A stretch of 64,000 bases of DNA from Flavobacteriaceae bacterium (GTDB lineage Bacteria; Bacteroidota; Bacteroidia; Flavobacteriales; Flavobacteriaceae), in assembly GCA_024640565.1 (NCBI GenBank), contig JAHEET010000004.1, positions 1-64,000 on the forward strand. Reading direction: 5' to 3'. The notes beneath the pieces are model-generated. The model did no database searches, had not been told where the DNA came from, and worked only from the letters and a program-made list of their open reading frames with translations. Of the stretch, positions 6,178 to 14,546 are shown piece by piece. The stretch's first letter is position 1. Every line of letters begins with the position of its first letter. A program made the position numbers and the translations under genes.

Positions 6178-6565
6178 CAAATATTATTTTTTTGAACGTC
6201 CTCTTTTTTTTAAATCCAACTTTTTTTTGAAAGGAAATCTAGAAATGGTTATTTTTTTAGGGCAATTATTTTTTTTAACTAAAAAAAGTTTACATTTGAC
6301 GCATCGATGAAGAGTTGAATGTTACGTTTTATTGGTTCTGTATATAACTTTTTAGGGAAGAACAAAGGTTATATTACATTTAAGAAATGTGTCAGAAAAA
6401 TTAGGATATCTTCCAAAATACTACAATTAAATCCCATACAAATCCTTAGACTTCGAGGGGTTTATCTAGAATTACGCGTTTAGTTTATAATTTCAATTAG
6501 GTTATTCAAAACCTTGCTATAAGATAGCAGACAGGTTTTTGTTTATAATTATTATTGAAATTAAA
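6178..6565. other. gene-free spacer before the polyamine operon
   Basis: No coding frame of interest is seen on either strand in these 388 bp, which are AT-rich with several long T runs near 6190-6280. The only structure noted is a small hairpin GCTAT-AAG-ATAGC near 6517-6529, flanked by ACCT and AGGT, shortly before the speA start codon. The spacer separates the accessory region from the conserved chromosome and should hold the promoter of the operon. Confidence 0.5.
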
Positions 6566-7960
6566 ATGAATACGAAATACAAAGATTTAATAGAACAAAC
6601 GTTTGATTTTCCTCAAGAAGAATTTCATACAGAAAATGGCAACTTGCGCTTTCACAATATCAACTTGGCCCAATTAGTTGAGCAGTACGGAACACCCCTA
6701 AAATTCACCTATCTACCTAAAATTTCCGAAAATATCAATCGTGCAAAAAAATGGTTTAATACGGCTATTAAAAAGCACAATTACAAAGGGAAGTACCATT
6801 ATTCCTATTGTACAAAAAGCTCCCACTTTAAGTATGTTTTAGAAGAAGCGCTTCAAAATAATATACACATAGAAACATCATCGGCTTTTGATATCGATAT
6901 TGTAAAATCCTTAAAAAATGAAGGCAAATTAAAAGAAGATGCCTTTGTACTCTGCAATGGATTTAAGCGTGATCAATACATCACAAATATTGTTAGTTTA
7001 ATAGATGGAGGTCACACCAACTGCATTCCTATTATAGACAACTATGAAGAATTAGCTTTAATTTCAAATAAAACAAAAAACACCTTTAAGGTAGGCATAC
7101 GAATTGCTTCGGAAGAAGAACCCAAATTTGAATTTTATACCTCTCGTCTTGGAATTGGGTATAAAAATATTGTTTCTTTTTACGAACGTGAAATTGCAGA
7201 AAATCCTCAAGTAGAGTTAAAAATGCTACACTTCTTCATTAATACAGGAATTAATGACAATGCTTATTATTGGAACGAATTGCTAAAATGTATTAGTGTG
7301 TACATTGAACTTAAAAAAGTATGTCAATCATTGGACAGTCTAAATATTGGTGGGGGATTCCCTATAAAAAATTCATTGGCCTTTGAATACGATTATCAGT
7401 ATATAATTGAAGAGATCATTCATCAAATTAAAGTGGCATGTGATGAAGCAAATGTAGCTGTACCCGATATTTTTACAGAATTTGGAAGTTTTACTGTTGG
7501 AGAAGCAGGAGGGGTTATTTATGAAGTTTTGTACCAAAAGCGACAAAATGATCGTGAAAGATGGAATATGATCAATTCCTCTTTTATAACAACCCTGCCA
7601 GATTCTTGGGCAATAAACAAACGTTTTATCATGCTTCCAATAAACAAATGGAATCGAAAATACGAACGTGTTTTACTAGGTGGATTGACCTGTGATAGTG
7701 ACGATTATTACAATTCAGAACAACACGTAAATGCAATTTATTTGCCTGTTTATGAAAAAGACAAACCCTTATACATTGGTTTTTTTAACACAGGTGCTTA
7801 CCAAGAAACCATTGGAGGTTTTGGAGGATTGCAACACTGCTTAATTCCACATCCAAAACATATTTTAATCAATAAAAATAAGCATGGGGACTTCACGACC
7901 AAATTATTTAAAGGAGAACAAAAAAGTGAAGAATTACTTTCAATTTTAGGATATGAATAA
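6566..7960 (+). CDS. speA: biosynthetic arginine decarboxylase, short Bacteroidota form
   Basis: This 464-residue PLP enzyme of the alanine-racemase-fold type III decarboxylases should convert arginine to agmatine, the first step of polyamine synthesis, in the cytoplasm. The PLP lysine is in YHYSYCTKSSHF (about residue 75), the HFFINTG and NIGGGFP stretches form the phosphate-binding barrel loops, EFGSFTVGEAGG lies in the barrel end, and LGGLTCDSDD carries the conserved Cys-Asp pair. At 464 residues it is much shorter than the 630-residue E. coli SpeA. ATG at 6566 is preferred over a frame extension at 6539 because the extension encodes only hydrophobic filler. It overlaps agmatinase by 8 bp, so the two are translationally coupled. 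Confidence 0.88.
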   Translation: MNTKYKDLIEQTFDFPQEEFHTENGNLRFHNINLAQLVEQYGTPLKFTYLPKISENINRAKKWFNTAIKKHNYKGKYHYSYCTKSSHFKYVLEEALQNNIHIETSSAFDIDIVKSLKNEGKLKEDAFVLCNGFKRDQYITNIVSLIDGGHTNCIPIIDNYEELALISNKTKNTFKVGIRIASEEEPKFEFYTSRLGIGYKNIVSFYEREIAENPQVELKMLHFFINTGINDNAYYWNELLKCISVYIELKKVCQSLDSLNIGGGFPIKNSLAFEYDYQYIIEEIIHQIKVACDEANVAVPDIFTEFGSFTVGEAGGVIYEVLYQKRQNDRERWNMINSSFITTLPDSWAINKRFIMLPINKWNRKYERVLLGGLTCDSDDYYNSEQHVNAIYLPVYEKDKPLYIGFFNTGAYQETIGGFGGLQHCLIPHPKHILINKNKHGDFTTKLFKGEQKSEELLSILGYE

Positions 7961-8891
7961 GAGAACTTACGCAGGAATTCCAGACCAATACGCAAAATTA
8001 GAAACCGCCAAAGTAGTATTAATTCCTGTTCCTTATGACGGAACGAGTACTTGGCAAAAAGGAGCAGATAAAGGTCCTGAGGCTTTTTTAGACGCATCCG
8101 AAAATATGGAACTGTACGACATAGAAACGGATAGCGAAGTATATAAAGAAGGAATTTATTTAGCAGATCCAGTTATAGAAAACACCACGCCAGAACAAAT
8201 GGTAGATGCCGTGCATTCAATCACTAAAAAGTACATCCATAAAAATAAATTTGTAACCCTTTTTGGAGGAGAACATTCCATATCAATCGGAACTATTAGA
8301 GCTTTTAATGAGTGTTTTAATAATTTAACGGTATTGCATATTGATGCACATGCAGATTTACGCAAAGCCTATGAAGGGTCAAGTTGCAATCATGCTTGTG
8401 CTGTGTATGAAGCGTCTCAAACCACAAATTTGGTACAAGTAGGAATACGTAGCATGGATGTAGTTGAGAAAACAGTCATGAATTTAGAGAAGGTTTTCTT
8501 TGCGCATGAGATGGCTGTCAATCAATACTGGATGGAGGATGTTGTAGATCAGCTAACACAAAATGTGTTTATCACTTTTGACTTAGATGCAATTGATCCT
8601 TCCCTACTTCCATCCACAGGGACCCCAGAACCAGGAGGCTTGTTTTATTATGAAACATTAGAGTTTCTAAAAAAGGTTTTTGCAGAAAAAAATGTCGTTG
8701 GATTTGATATGGTAGAATTATGCCCAAATGCAAACGAAAAGTCATCAGATTTTTTAGCAGCAAAACTGTATTACAAAATGTTAAGCTATAAGTTTTCTTC
8801 AGTAATAGAAGATGAAGAAGAAGATTCTGCAAACACCCATTCCCCATTTAATCATCTTTCAAAATTTAAAGATCATGATCCATACGAATAG
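7953..8891 (+). CDS. speB: agmatinase, ureohydrolase family
   Basis: This 312-residue binuclear manganese enzyme should split agmatine into putrescine and urea. The metal motifs are visible: GGEHSIS (about residue 106), HIDAHADLR (about 129-137) and TFDLDAIDPSLLPSTGTPEPGG (about 208-229). The length is normal for the family. The start overlaps the speA stop codon region by 8 bp, and the end overlaps the next gene by 17 bp, giving a tightly coupled three-gene unit from arginine to putrescine and beyond. Agmatinase is preferred over arginase or guanidinobutyrase because of its place next to arginine decarboxylase. Confidence 0.9.
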   Translation: MNKRTYAGIPDQYAKLETAKVVLIPVPYDGTSTWQKGADKGPEAFLDASENMELYDIETDSEVYKEGIYLADPVIENTTPEQMVDAVHSITKKYIHKNKFVTLFGGEHSISIGTIRAFNECFNNLTVLHIDAHADLRKAYEGSSCNHACAVYEASQTTNLVQVGIRSMDVVEKTVMNLEKVFFAHEMAVNQYWMEDVVDQLTQNVFITFDLDAIDPSLLPSTGTPEPGGLFYYETLEFLKKVFAEKNVVGFDMVELCPNANEKSSDFLAAKLYYKMLSYKFSSVIEDEEEDSANTHSPFNHLSKFKDHDPYE

Positions 8892-9855
8892 ACAACCCAT
8901 TTCCGAATTTATTGAAAAGTATTTTTTGCATTTTAATGCAGCGGCGTTAGTAGATGCTGCAAAAGCCTACGATGCGCAATTAGCTCAAGGCGCTAAAATG
9001 TTAGTTTCTTTAGCAGGTGCAATGAGCACCGCAGAAATAGGGCGGATTTTTGCAGAAATTATTCGTCAAGATAAAGTGCACATCATCTCCTGTACAGGAG
9101 CAAACCTTGAGGAAGATATTATGAATTTAGTCGCACATTCTCATTACAAACGGATCCCAAATTATAGAGATTTAACCCCCAAAGATGAATGGGACTTGTT
9201 ATTAAAAGGCTTAAATCGTGTAACAGATACTTGCATTCCAGAAGACGAAGCATTTAGAAGATTACAGAAACATGTTTTCAAAATTTGGAAAGATGCAGAA
9301 GATGCAGAAGAACGTTTTTTCCCGCATGAATTTATGTATAAGTTGTTATTGTCAGGTGTTTTAGAAGAATACTACGAGATAGACATCAAAGATTCTTGGA
9401 TGTATGCAGCGGCAGAAAAAAACGTACCGATTGTAGTTCCGGGTTGGGAAGATAGTACCATGGGGAATATTTTTGCTTCCTATGTATTAAAAGGAGAATT
9501 AAAAGCTTCCACAATGAAGTCAGGAATCGAATACATGACTTTTCTAGCGAATTGGTATACAGACAATTCAGAAAATGGAATTGGTTTCTTTCAAATTGGT
9601 GGAGGAATCGCTGGAGATTTTCCGATTTGTGTAGTGCCAATGTTATACCAAGATATGGAAAGAGAAGAGACCCCTTTTTGGAGTTATTTCTGCCAAATTT
9701 CAGATTCTACTACAAGCTACGGGTCCTATTCAGGAGCAGTCCCTAACGAAAAAATTACTTGGGGAAAATTAGATATTGATACTCCCAAGTTTATCATAGA
9801 AAGCGATGCAACCATCGTTGCACCATTAATTTTTGCCTACCTATTAAACATGTAA
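8875..9855 (+). CDS. deoxyhypusine-synthase-like protein (possible homospermidine synthase)
   Basis: This 326-residue NAD-dependent protein belongs to the deoxyhypusine synthase family. Family marks are SLAGAMSTAEIGR, ISCTGANLEEDIMN, PGWEDSTMGN, QIGGGIAGDFP and the C-terminal NEKITWGKL, whose Lys matches the lysine that carries the butylimine intermediate in the eukaryotic enzyme. Bacteria lack eIF5A, so bacterial members are thought to transfer the aminobutyl group to a diamine, giving homospermidine or related polyamines; that is inference here. ATG at 8875 is chosen over a longer frame at 8812 because the extension lies inside speB and reads as low-complexity. The operon position supports a polyamine substrate. 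Confidence 0.85.
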   Translation: MIHTNRQPISEFIEKYFLHFNAAALVDAAKAYDAQLAQGAKMLVSLAGAMSTAEIGRIFAEIIRQDKVHIISCTGANLEEDIMNLVAHSHYKRIPNYRDLTPKDEWDLLLKGLNRVTDTCIPEDEAFRRLQKHVFKIWKDAEDAEERFFPHEFMYKLLLSGVLEEYYEIDIKDSWMYAAAEKNVPIVVPGWEDSTMGNIFASYVLKGELKASTMKSGIEYMTFLANWYTDNSENGIGFFQIGGGIAGDFPICVVPMLYQDMEREETPFWSYFCQISDSTTSYGSYSGAVPNEKITWGKLDIDTPKFIIESDATIVAPLIFAYLLNM

Positions 9856-9857
9856 CC

Positions 9858-10115
9858 ATGAAAAGAGTTATCGTAGAATATTCAAAACTAACTAAAGACA
9901 TTTTAGATTTATTAATAGAAAAATATCCAGACGGATATGAATACAACGATATTATTAAATTTCAAAATGCCAAATTAGAAACAATTAGTGCCGTAGAAGT
10001 GAGAACAGAGGATACAATTTACCTAGTAAAAATAAGTCTTCAACTAGAAAAAACAATGGAGGATTATACAGATGATGAAACCTCTTTTGACGAGAATGAT
10101 TTTGATGATTTTTAA
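9858..10115 (+). CDS. small acidic conserved hypothetical protein
   Basis: This 85-residue protein begins MKRVIVEYSKLTKDILDLL and ends in a very acidic tail (DETSFDENDFDDF). The arrangement YPDGYEYNDIIKF followed by a beta-rich middle and acidic tail recurs beside polyamine genes in Flavobacteriaceae as far as I recall, but no function is known. It starts 2 bp after the stop of the deoxyhypusine-synthase-like gene, so it is part of the same operon. No membrane segment or signal peptide is present, so it is cytoplasmic. Confidence 0.7.
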   Translation: MKRVIVEYSKLTKDILDLLIEKYPDGYEYNDIIKFQNAKLETISAVEVRTEDTIYLVKISLQLEKTMEDYTDDETSFDENDFDDF

Positions 10116-10126
10116 ACAAAGAAGCC

Positions 10127-10384
10127 ATGAACTTCAGCGAAAAGAAAACCATTCTCATGACCGGTGATTATATTGGTTATCTGCAAGGGGGCTATGTATT
10201 TCATTTAGAAAATGATGCTATTATTGATTTTGATCAAATCAATTTTAAAATTTTAGAAGAATTTGATTTAAAGTCAAATCAGTTTAAGAATACCACTTTT
10301 GAAATTGGCTATTCAGAAAATTTTGAGGATTTGGACAATAAAAGTGCGGTTCTTTTTAAATTAGAAACACTCAAGTTATTATAA
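10127..10384 (+). CDS. small hypothetical protein
   Basis: This 85-residue cytoplasmic protein (MNFSEKKTILMTGDYIGYLQ at its start) is acidic and rich in F, L and D, with several beta-prone stretches such as GGYVFHLENDAIIDF. I do not recognise a family. It sits 11 bp after the preceding small gene and 2 bp before the VOC-family gene, so it should be co-transcribed with the polyamine genes. Confidence 0.65.
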   Translation: MNFSEKKTILMTGDYIGYLQGGYVFHLENDAIIDFDQINFKILEEFDLKSNQFKNTTFEIGYSENFEDLDNKSAVLFKLETLKLL

Positions 10385-10386
10385 TT

Positions 10387-10800
10387 ATGCATGCAAATTT
10401 TCATTTATCGTTGCCTTGTTTTGATTTGGAAAAAACAAAACAATTTTATGTAGATGTTTTAGGGTTGCCCGCTGGTAGAAGTACTAGCAAATGGTTGGAT
10501 GTGAATCTATTTAATCACCAAGTGACATTTGTGACCTCCGAAAAATTTGAATTTAAGACGCAAAATTATCTTTTGGAAGGCAACGTACTGCCGTTATTTC
10601 ATTTTGGTATTATCTTAGACGAAACTACTTGGAATGCCATGTACCACAAAATCAATCATTGGACAGAAGGAACCACCAATAAAAAGACTTTTCTTAAAGA
10701 CAAAAAAGGAGCACACCAGTCTTTTTTTGTAAAAGACCCGAACAATTATACAGTAGAGTTTAAAACATTTGTAGAGAAGGATTCCATTTTTCTTGTGTAA
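10387..10800 (+). CDS. VOC (glyoxalase/dioxygenase fold) family protein
   Basis: This 137-residue protein has the two-halves fold of the vicinal oxygen chelate superfamily: the first half starts HANFHLSLPCFDLEKTKQFYVDVLG, with conserved L-x-x-T-x-x-F-Y and LG, and the second half ends SFFVKDPNNYTVEFKTF, the usual D-P-x-x-x-x-E-F. Possible metal ligands are His6, His in PLFHFGI and the Glu in VEFK. The substrate cannot be read from the sequence; members are lyases, dioxygenases or binding proteins. It is the last gene of the polyamine operon, 2 bp after its neighbour. Confidence 0.8.
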   Translation: MHANFHLSLPCFDLEKTKQFYVDVLGLPAGRSTSKWLDVNLFNHQVTFVTSEKFEFKTQNYLLEGNVLPLFHFGIILDETTWNAMYHKINHWTEGTTNKKTFLKDKKGAHQSFFVKDPNNYTVEFKTFVEKDSIFLV

Positions 10801-10985
10801 ATTCTAGAAAGATCCTACCCGCCGATCAACCACCTCAAAAGTTGGAGTCAAAGAAGTTTGTGGCACTGCTAGAAAGTTTCGTTTGGGTTCGATAATAAAG
10901 AAGTACAAGCAACATCCAATTTTTTTTTCAAACAATACAGCGGTGCTTCCTTCATAAAATGTAAATATTTTTATAAGTTTACCCC

Positions 10986-11687
10986 ATGTTAAAAAATAGT
11001 ATTTATCTCTTTTCTGTGCTTTTACTAGCCTCCTGTACCCAACCAAAGCACAATTCATCGATTAAGGTGGTTGGTCAAATGAAAGAGGTCATGTGGAAAG
11101 GAGCTTTGAAAGCGAAGATTGCAACAGATTCCTTAAAGCAAAAAAAAGCCTATGGACTTGGCCCCGTAGAATTTTTGAAAGGAGAAGTCATATTGTTTGA
11201 AGGACAAACATATGTGTCCAAGGTGATAGACAGTGTTTCCCATCTGGTAAATCAAGTTCCTTCAGTTGGCGCACCCTTTTTTGTATACAGCACAGCAAGT
11301 GATTTAAAAGCGGTTGCATTCTCCCTTGAAAATTACACCCTCAAAGAAATAGAAGCACATATAGACTCCGTCTACAAAAATTATGACCAACCCTTGTTGA
11401 TTAGAATTGATGGTAGTTTTCAACAGATTACACTTCACAGTGTAAATTTGCAAGAAGGGCGCGCGGTCTCATCTCCAGAAGAAGCCCATCAGGGATTGAC
11501 ATCCTACGATTTTAGCAATATAAACGGGACTTTAATTGGTTTCTTTTCACGCCATCACAAAGCAGTTTTTACGCATCATGATAGTTTTTTCCATGCCCAT
11601 TTTATCTCCGAAGACCGTCAGGTATTAGGCCATGTGGACGAAATTCACTTCAATACCACTAAAGTCAGCCTGCAAGTTTCAAAGTAA
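10986..11687 (+). CDS. acetolactate decarboxylase family lipoprotein
   Basis: This 233-residue protein begins with a lipoprotein signal (MLKNSIYLFSVLLLASCTQP, Cys17). The rest matches acetolactate decarboxylase: YGLGPVEFLKGEVILFEG near residue 55-70 and the zinc site HAH near 203-205 plus GHV with His near 216. The spacing HxH-10-H is identical to the known ligands of the Bacillus enzyme (194, 196, 207). The family converts acetolactate to acetoin in the cytoplasm or outside the cell; here the lipobox implies a periplasmic or surface location. It stands alone, with 185 bp upstream and 600 bp without genes downstream. Confidence 0.75.
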   Translation: MLKNSIYLFSVLLLASCTQPKHNSSIKVVGQMKEVMWKGALKAKIATDSLKQKKAYGLGPVEFLKGEVILFEGQTYVSKVIDSVSHLVNQVPSVGAPFFVYSTASDLKAVAFSLENYTLKEIEAHIDSVYKNYDQPLLIRIDGSFQQITLHSVNLQEGRAVSSPEEAHQGLTSYDFSNINGTLIGFFSRHHKAVFTHHDSFFHAHFISEDRQVLGHVDEIHFNTTKVSLQVSK

Positions 11688-12286
11688 TTTTATTCCCAAT
11701 AAATAAGGAATGAAAATTCAAATCGTTGAATCTTTGACCACCTATTCACTAAATTTTAGGTATTTAGACACTCTTTATAAGACCTATAAAATTTTGACAA
11801 TTCATTGGCGAATGCTAAAAGAAAACCGCTTAATTTCGCTAGAAATTTTCGTTGGCTGTTTTTCTTTGGATCTTTTCGAAACAAAGGAGTAAAGAACCCA
11901 ATTCTCACTACTACAATAATTTTTTTATTTTTACTTTTAAATTGAATGATGTGATTATAAATTCGAGGGTTGTTGTCGCTGAAATTTTAGTTAATTTGTT
12001 CAGTTCTAGTAAACTTGATTCCTTGTTTTTATTTTGGTAATTAAAGGTGCATTTCGAATCCTTAAATTAGGCAAATGAGTACGAACCATACTTAAATCCC
12101 TTCATCTTATCCCTGTCAGACAGTCTAGGTCAAAAATTGATTTTATATCTAATATATGCATTTATTGAAATGACCAAATCCTAGGATATCTCCAGGGGAT
12201 TGCACTTCTGAAGTAATACCAGGTTCCTTTATTTGATTTATTAATTAATCCTTAACCGACCCATTCAAAGATAATTTTTAATGAAA
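11688..12286. other. gene-poor spacer
   Basis: Two plus-strand frames of 60 and 62 codons (11710 and 11852) overlap each other and have no family resemblance; I see no gene in this 600-bp stretch. Around 11830-11950 one plus-strand frame reads like the basic/hydrophobic end of a protein (RNFRWLFFFGSFRNKG), which may be a relic. No hairpin terminator for the upstream lipoprotein gene stands out. Confidence 0.4.
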
Positions 12287-12508
12287 TTAAAAATTTAATT
12301 CCACCTTTTCATAATCTTCTACATAGCTGATAGAAAAACTAAATGTTTCTAGGTTGGCCTCTAAGTGTGCCTTCGAATTGTTGTGTTCCAATAGAATACT
12401 CATTTTATTACTGGCAACCTTTTTGATACTTATTTGACCAGAAAATGCTTTTAAAGTATTTCTTAAACGTATTATTTCAAGTTGATCCTTTACAATTTCT
12501 TTTTGCAA
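12287..12508 (-). CDS. small hypothetical protein, doubtful
   Basis: A minus-strand frame of 73 codons starts with TTG at 12508 and encodes a soluble peptide with a helical first half (QLEIIRLRNTLKAF) and a beta-rich second half (KMSILLEHNNSKAHLE). The frame remains open for about 28 more codons upstream without an ATG. The composition is protein-like, but the start is weak and no family is known. It may be a remnant; the nearest neighbours are divergent gluconate genes. Confidence 0.3.
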   Translation of the reverse strand: MQKEIVKDQLEIIRLRNTLKAFSGQISIKKVASNKMSILLEHNNSKAHLEANLETFSFSISYVEDYEKVELNF

Positions 12509-12588
12509 ACCTAGGCTCCAGCCCGCTTTTCTGCAAAAAAGAACAACTTTATTTAAAAGCGTCAGATATTCATAATAAAAATGTATTT

Positions 12589-12613
12589 TTGGTTATCCAA
12601 ACTGGTTAACCAA
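12589..12613. promoter_or_regulatory. paired palindromes, candidate operator of the carbohydrate cluster
   Basis: Two similar 12-bp palindromes lie side by side, TTGGTTATCCAA (12589-12600) and CTGGTTAACCAA (12602-12613), ending 2 bp before the start codon of the gluconokinase fusion gene. Such symmetric TGGTTAACCA boxes are typical operators of LacI- or GntR-type sugar regulators. No such regulator is encoded within this cluster. The assignment as an operator is inference. Confidence 0.5.
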
Positions 12614-12615
12614 TT

Positions 12616-14529
12616 ATGAAGCAAGCCATACACCTCGCAAAGCCTACTGTCATTTTTATCATGGGTGTTTCTGGTGTGGGCAAAAGTACCATTGGAGCCT
12701 TGTTGGCAAAACAGTTGGAGATTCCTTTTTTTGATGCAGATGACTATCATTCCGAAGCAAACATTTTAAAAATGTCCCAAGGCCAGCCCTTAACCGATCA
12801 TGATCGTCACGATTGGTTGCATGCATTAAACACTTTGGCCGTTGCGCAATTGAAAACCAACAGTTGCATTATTGCCTGCTCCGCATTAAAAGCCTCCTAC
12901 AGAACAATTTTAGAGACCACCATTGCAGCCGCTACAAAATGGGTTTTTTTACACGGTTCCTTTCAGCAAATTAAAGAACGCATGCAACATCGAAGTCATC
13001 ATTTTATGACCTCCGATTTGTTGCAATCACAGTTTGATACCCTAGAAATTCCACAAAACGCGTTGTCAATAGACATTCATGTATCACCAGAAGAAATGGT
13101 TGCCAAAATTCAGGAAAACCTTCCATTAAAAGCCCAATTTGGGCTCATAGGCTTGGGGGTTATGGGAAAAAGCCTTTGTCGAAATTTAGCCCAAAAAGGG
13201 GTTCGAATCTCCATGTACAATAGACATGTGCCAGAGGTAGAAGAAGACATTGCTATCAATTTTAAAAAAGAGTTTGAAGAATTGTCATCAGCACTACCAT
13301 TTGATGACCTTCCTGCTTTTGTCAATTCGTTGAAAACCCCTAGAAAGATTATGTTGATGGTCAATGCAGGCACTGCCATAGATGCCGTCATTGAAAACCT
13401 ACTGCCTTTTTTATCCCAAGGAGACAGCATTATCGATGGTGGAAATTCAAACTATAAAAAAACAAAAGAACGCTTCGAATTCTTAAAATCAAAAGGCATT
13501 CATTTTATAGGAGCAGGAGTTTCGGGAGGCGAAGAAGGGGCCCTAAAAGGACCTTCGATTATGCCAGGAGGCAATGCAAAAGCTTACCAACAAGTACAGC
13601 CTTTTTTAGAACGGATTGCTGCAAAAGACAAAAATGGCGTTCCCTGTTGTAGCTATGTTGGAAACGAAGGAAGTGGTCATTTTGTAAAAATGATTCACAA
13701 TGGCATTGAATACGTAGAAATGCAGTTGTTGGCAGATGTCTATACCCTACTGAAAGCAAAAGGGAATACACCCGACCAGATCGCCGATATTTTAGAAACG
13801 TGGAAATCCACCAAAAACAGTTATCTGTTAGAAATTACCTGCACTATTTTACGAAAAAAAGAAGGCGATGATTGGCTGGTCAATAAGATAATGGATACCG
13901 CAGGCAATAAAGGAACCGGCAATTGGGCCATCATAGCAACCGCAGAATTAGGCGTGCCCAGCACCCTAATAGCCTCAGCCTTATTTGCTCGGTATGCATC
14001 CTTTTACAAAGCAGAAAGAGTCGCAGCAAACAAACAATTCAACCCGCAGCAGCATACCGCACCAAAAAGCAGCCTTGAAGACCTTCACAAGGCCTATCAA
14101 TTTGCAAGAATTATCAATCATTATCAAGGATTTAAACTCATACAAGAAGCCTCAGAACGTTTTAAATGGGCGTTGAATTTAAGCGAATTGGCTCGAATTT
14201 GGACCAATGGGTGCATCATTAGATCCGATTATATGATCGAATTGGCAACCATTTTCAAAACAACCCACAATCTGTTTGCCCACCAAAATACGGTCCAAGC
14301 ACTAAAAGCACGAAAATCAGCCATTCAAAAAGTAGTCGCAGAATCGGTGTTACACGAATTGCCAATTCCAAGTATCAGCAATGCCATACACTTTTTTACT
14401 GGGTATACAACCGCCAATTCTTCCGCAAATTTACTACAAGCCCAACGAGACTATTTTGGCGCACATACCTATCAAAGAAAAGAGGATGACACCGGGCAAT
14501 ACTATCACACAGATTGGCAACAGCATTAA
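12616..14529 (+). CDS. bifunctional gluconokinase / 6-phosphogluconate dehydrogenase
   Basis: This 637-residue protein is a fusion. Residues 1-170 are a thermoresistant-type gluconokinase with P-loop GVSGVGKST (about residues 18-26), the DADDYHS substrate loop and IIACSALKASYR. Residues 175-637 are a full-length decarboxylating 6-phosphogluconate dehydrogenase with NAD(P) site GLIGLGVMGKSL, DGGNSNY, GVSGGEEGA and the catalytic GHFVKMIHNGIEY. Together the two halves would turn gluconate into 6-phosphogluconate and then ribulose 5-phosphate, CO2 and NAD(P)H. Both parts keep their key residues, so both activities are expected. It opens the cluster with the NRAMP-like transporter 17 bp after its stop. 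Confidence 0.9.
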   Translation: MKQAIHLAKPTVIFIMGVSGVGKSTIGALLAKQLEIPFFDADDYHSEANILKMSQGQPLTDHDRHDWLHALNTLAVAQLKTNSCIIACSALKASYRTILETTIAAATKWVFLHGSFQQIKERMQHRSHHFMTSDLLQSQFDTLEIPQNALSIDIHVSPEEMVAKIQENLPLKAQFGLIGLGVMGKSLCRNLAQKGVRISMYNRHVPEVEEDIAINFKKEFEELSSALPFDDLPAFVNSLKTPRKIMLMVNAGTAIDAVIENLLPFLSQGDSIIDGGNSNYKKTKERFEFLKSKGIHFIGAGVSGGEEGALKGPSIMPGGNAKAYQQVQPFLERIAAKDKNGVPCCSYVGNEGSGHFVKMIHNGIEYVEMQLLADVYTLLKAKGNTPDQIADILETWKSTKNSYLLEITCTILRKKEGDDWLVNKIMDTAGNKGTGNWAIIATAELGVPSTLIASALFARYASFYKAERVAANKQFNPQQHTAPKSSLEDLHKAYQFARIINHYQGFKLIQEASERFKWALNLSELARIWTNGCIIRSDYMIELATIFKTTHNLFAHQNTVQALKARKSAIQKVVAESVLHELPIPSISNAIHFFTGYTTANSSANLLQAQRDYFGAHTYQRKEDDTGQYYHTDWQQH

Positions 14530-14546
14530 TCAAAAACAAACACAAC

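Noticed and set aside
6512..6537. tRNA-like or riboswitch-like hairpin before speA
   Set aside because: Only a 5-bp stem (GCTAT/ATAGC) with short flanking complementarity; no conserved aptamer words and no tRNA fold.
9386..9746. Long frames on both strands within the deoxyhypusine-synthase-like gene
   Set aside because: Shadow frames of a clearly conserved coding sequence.
11710..12040. Two overlapping plus-strand frames after the lipoprotein gene
   Set aside because: They overlap each other in different frames and show no domain, signal peptide or operon context.
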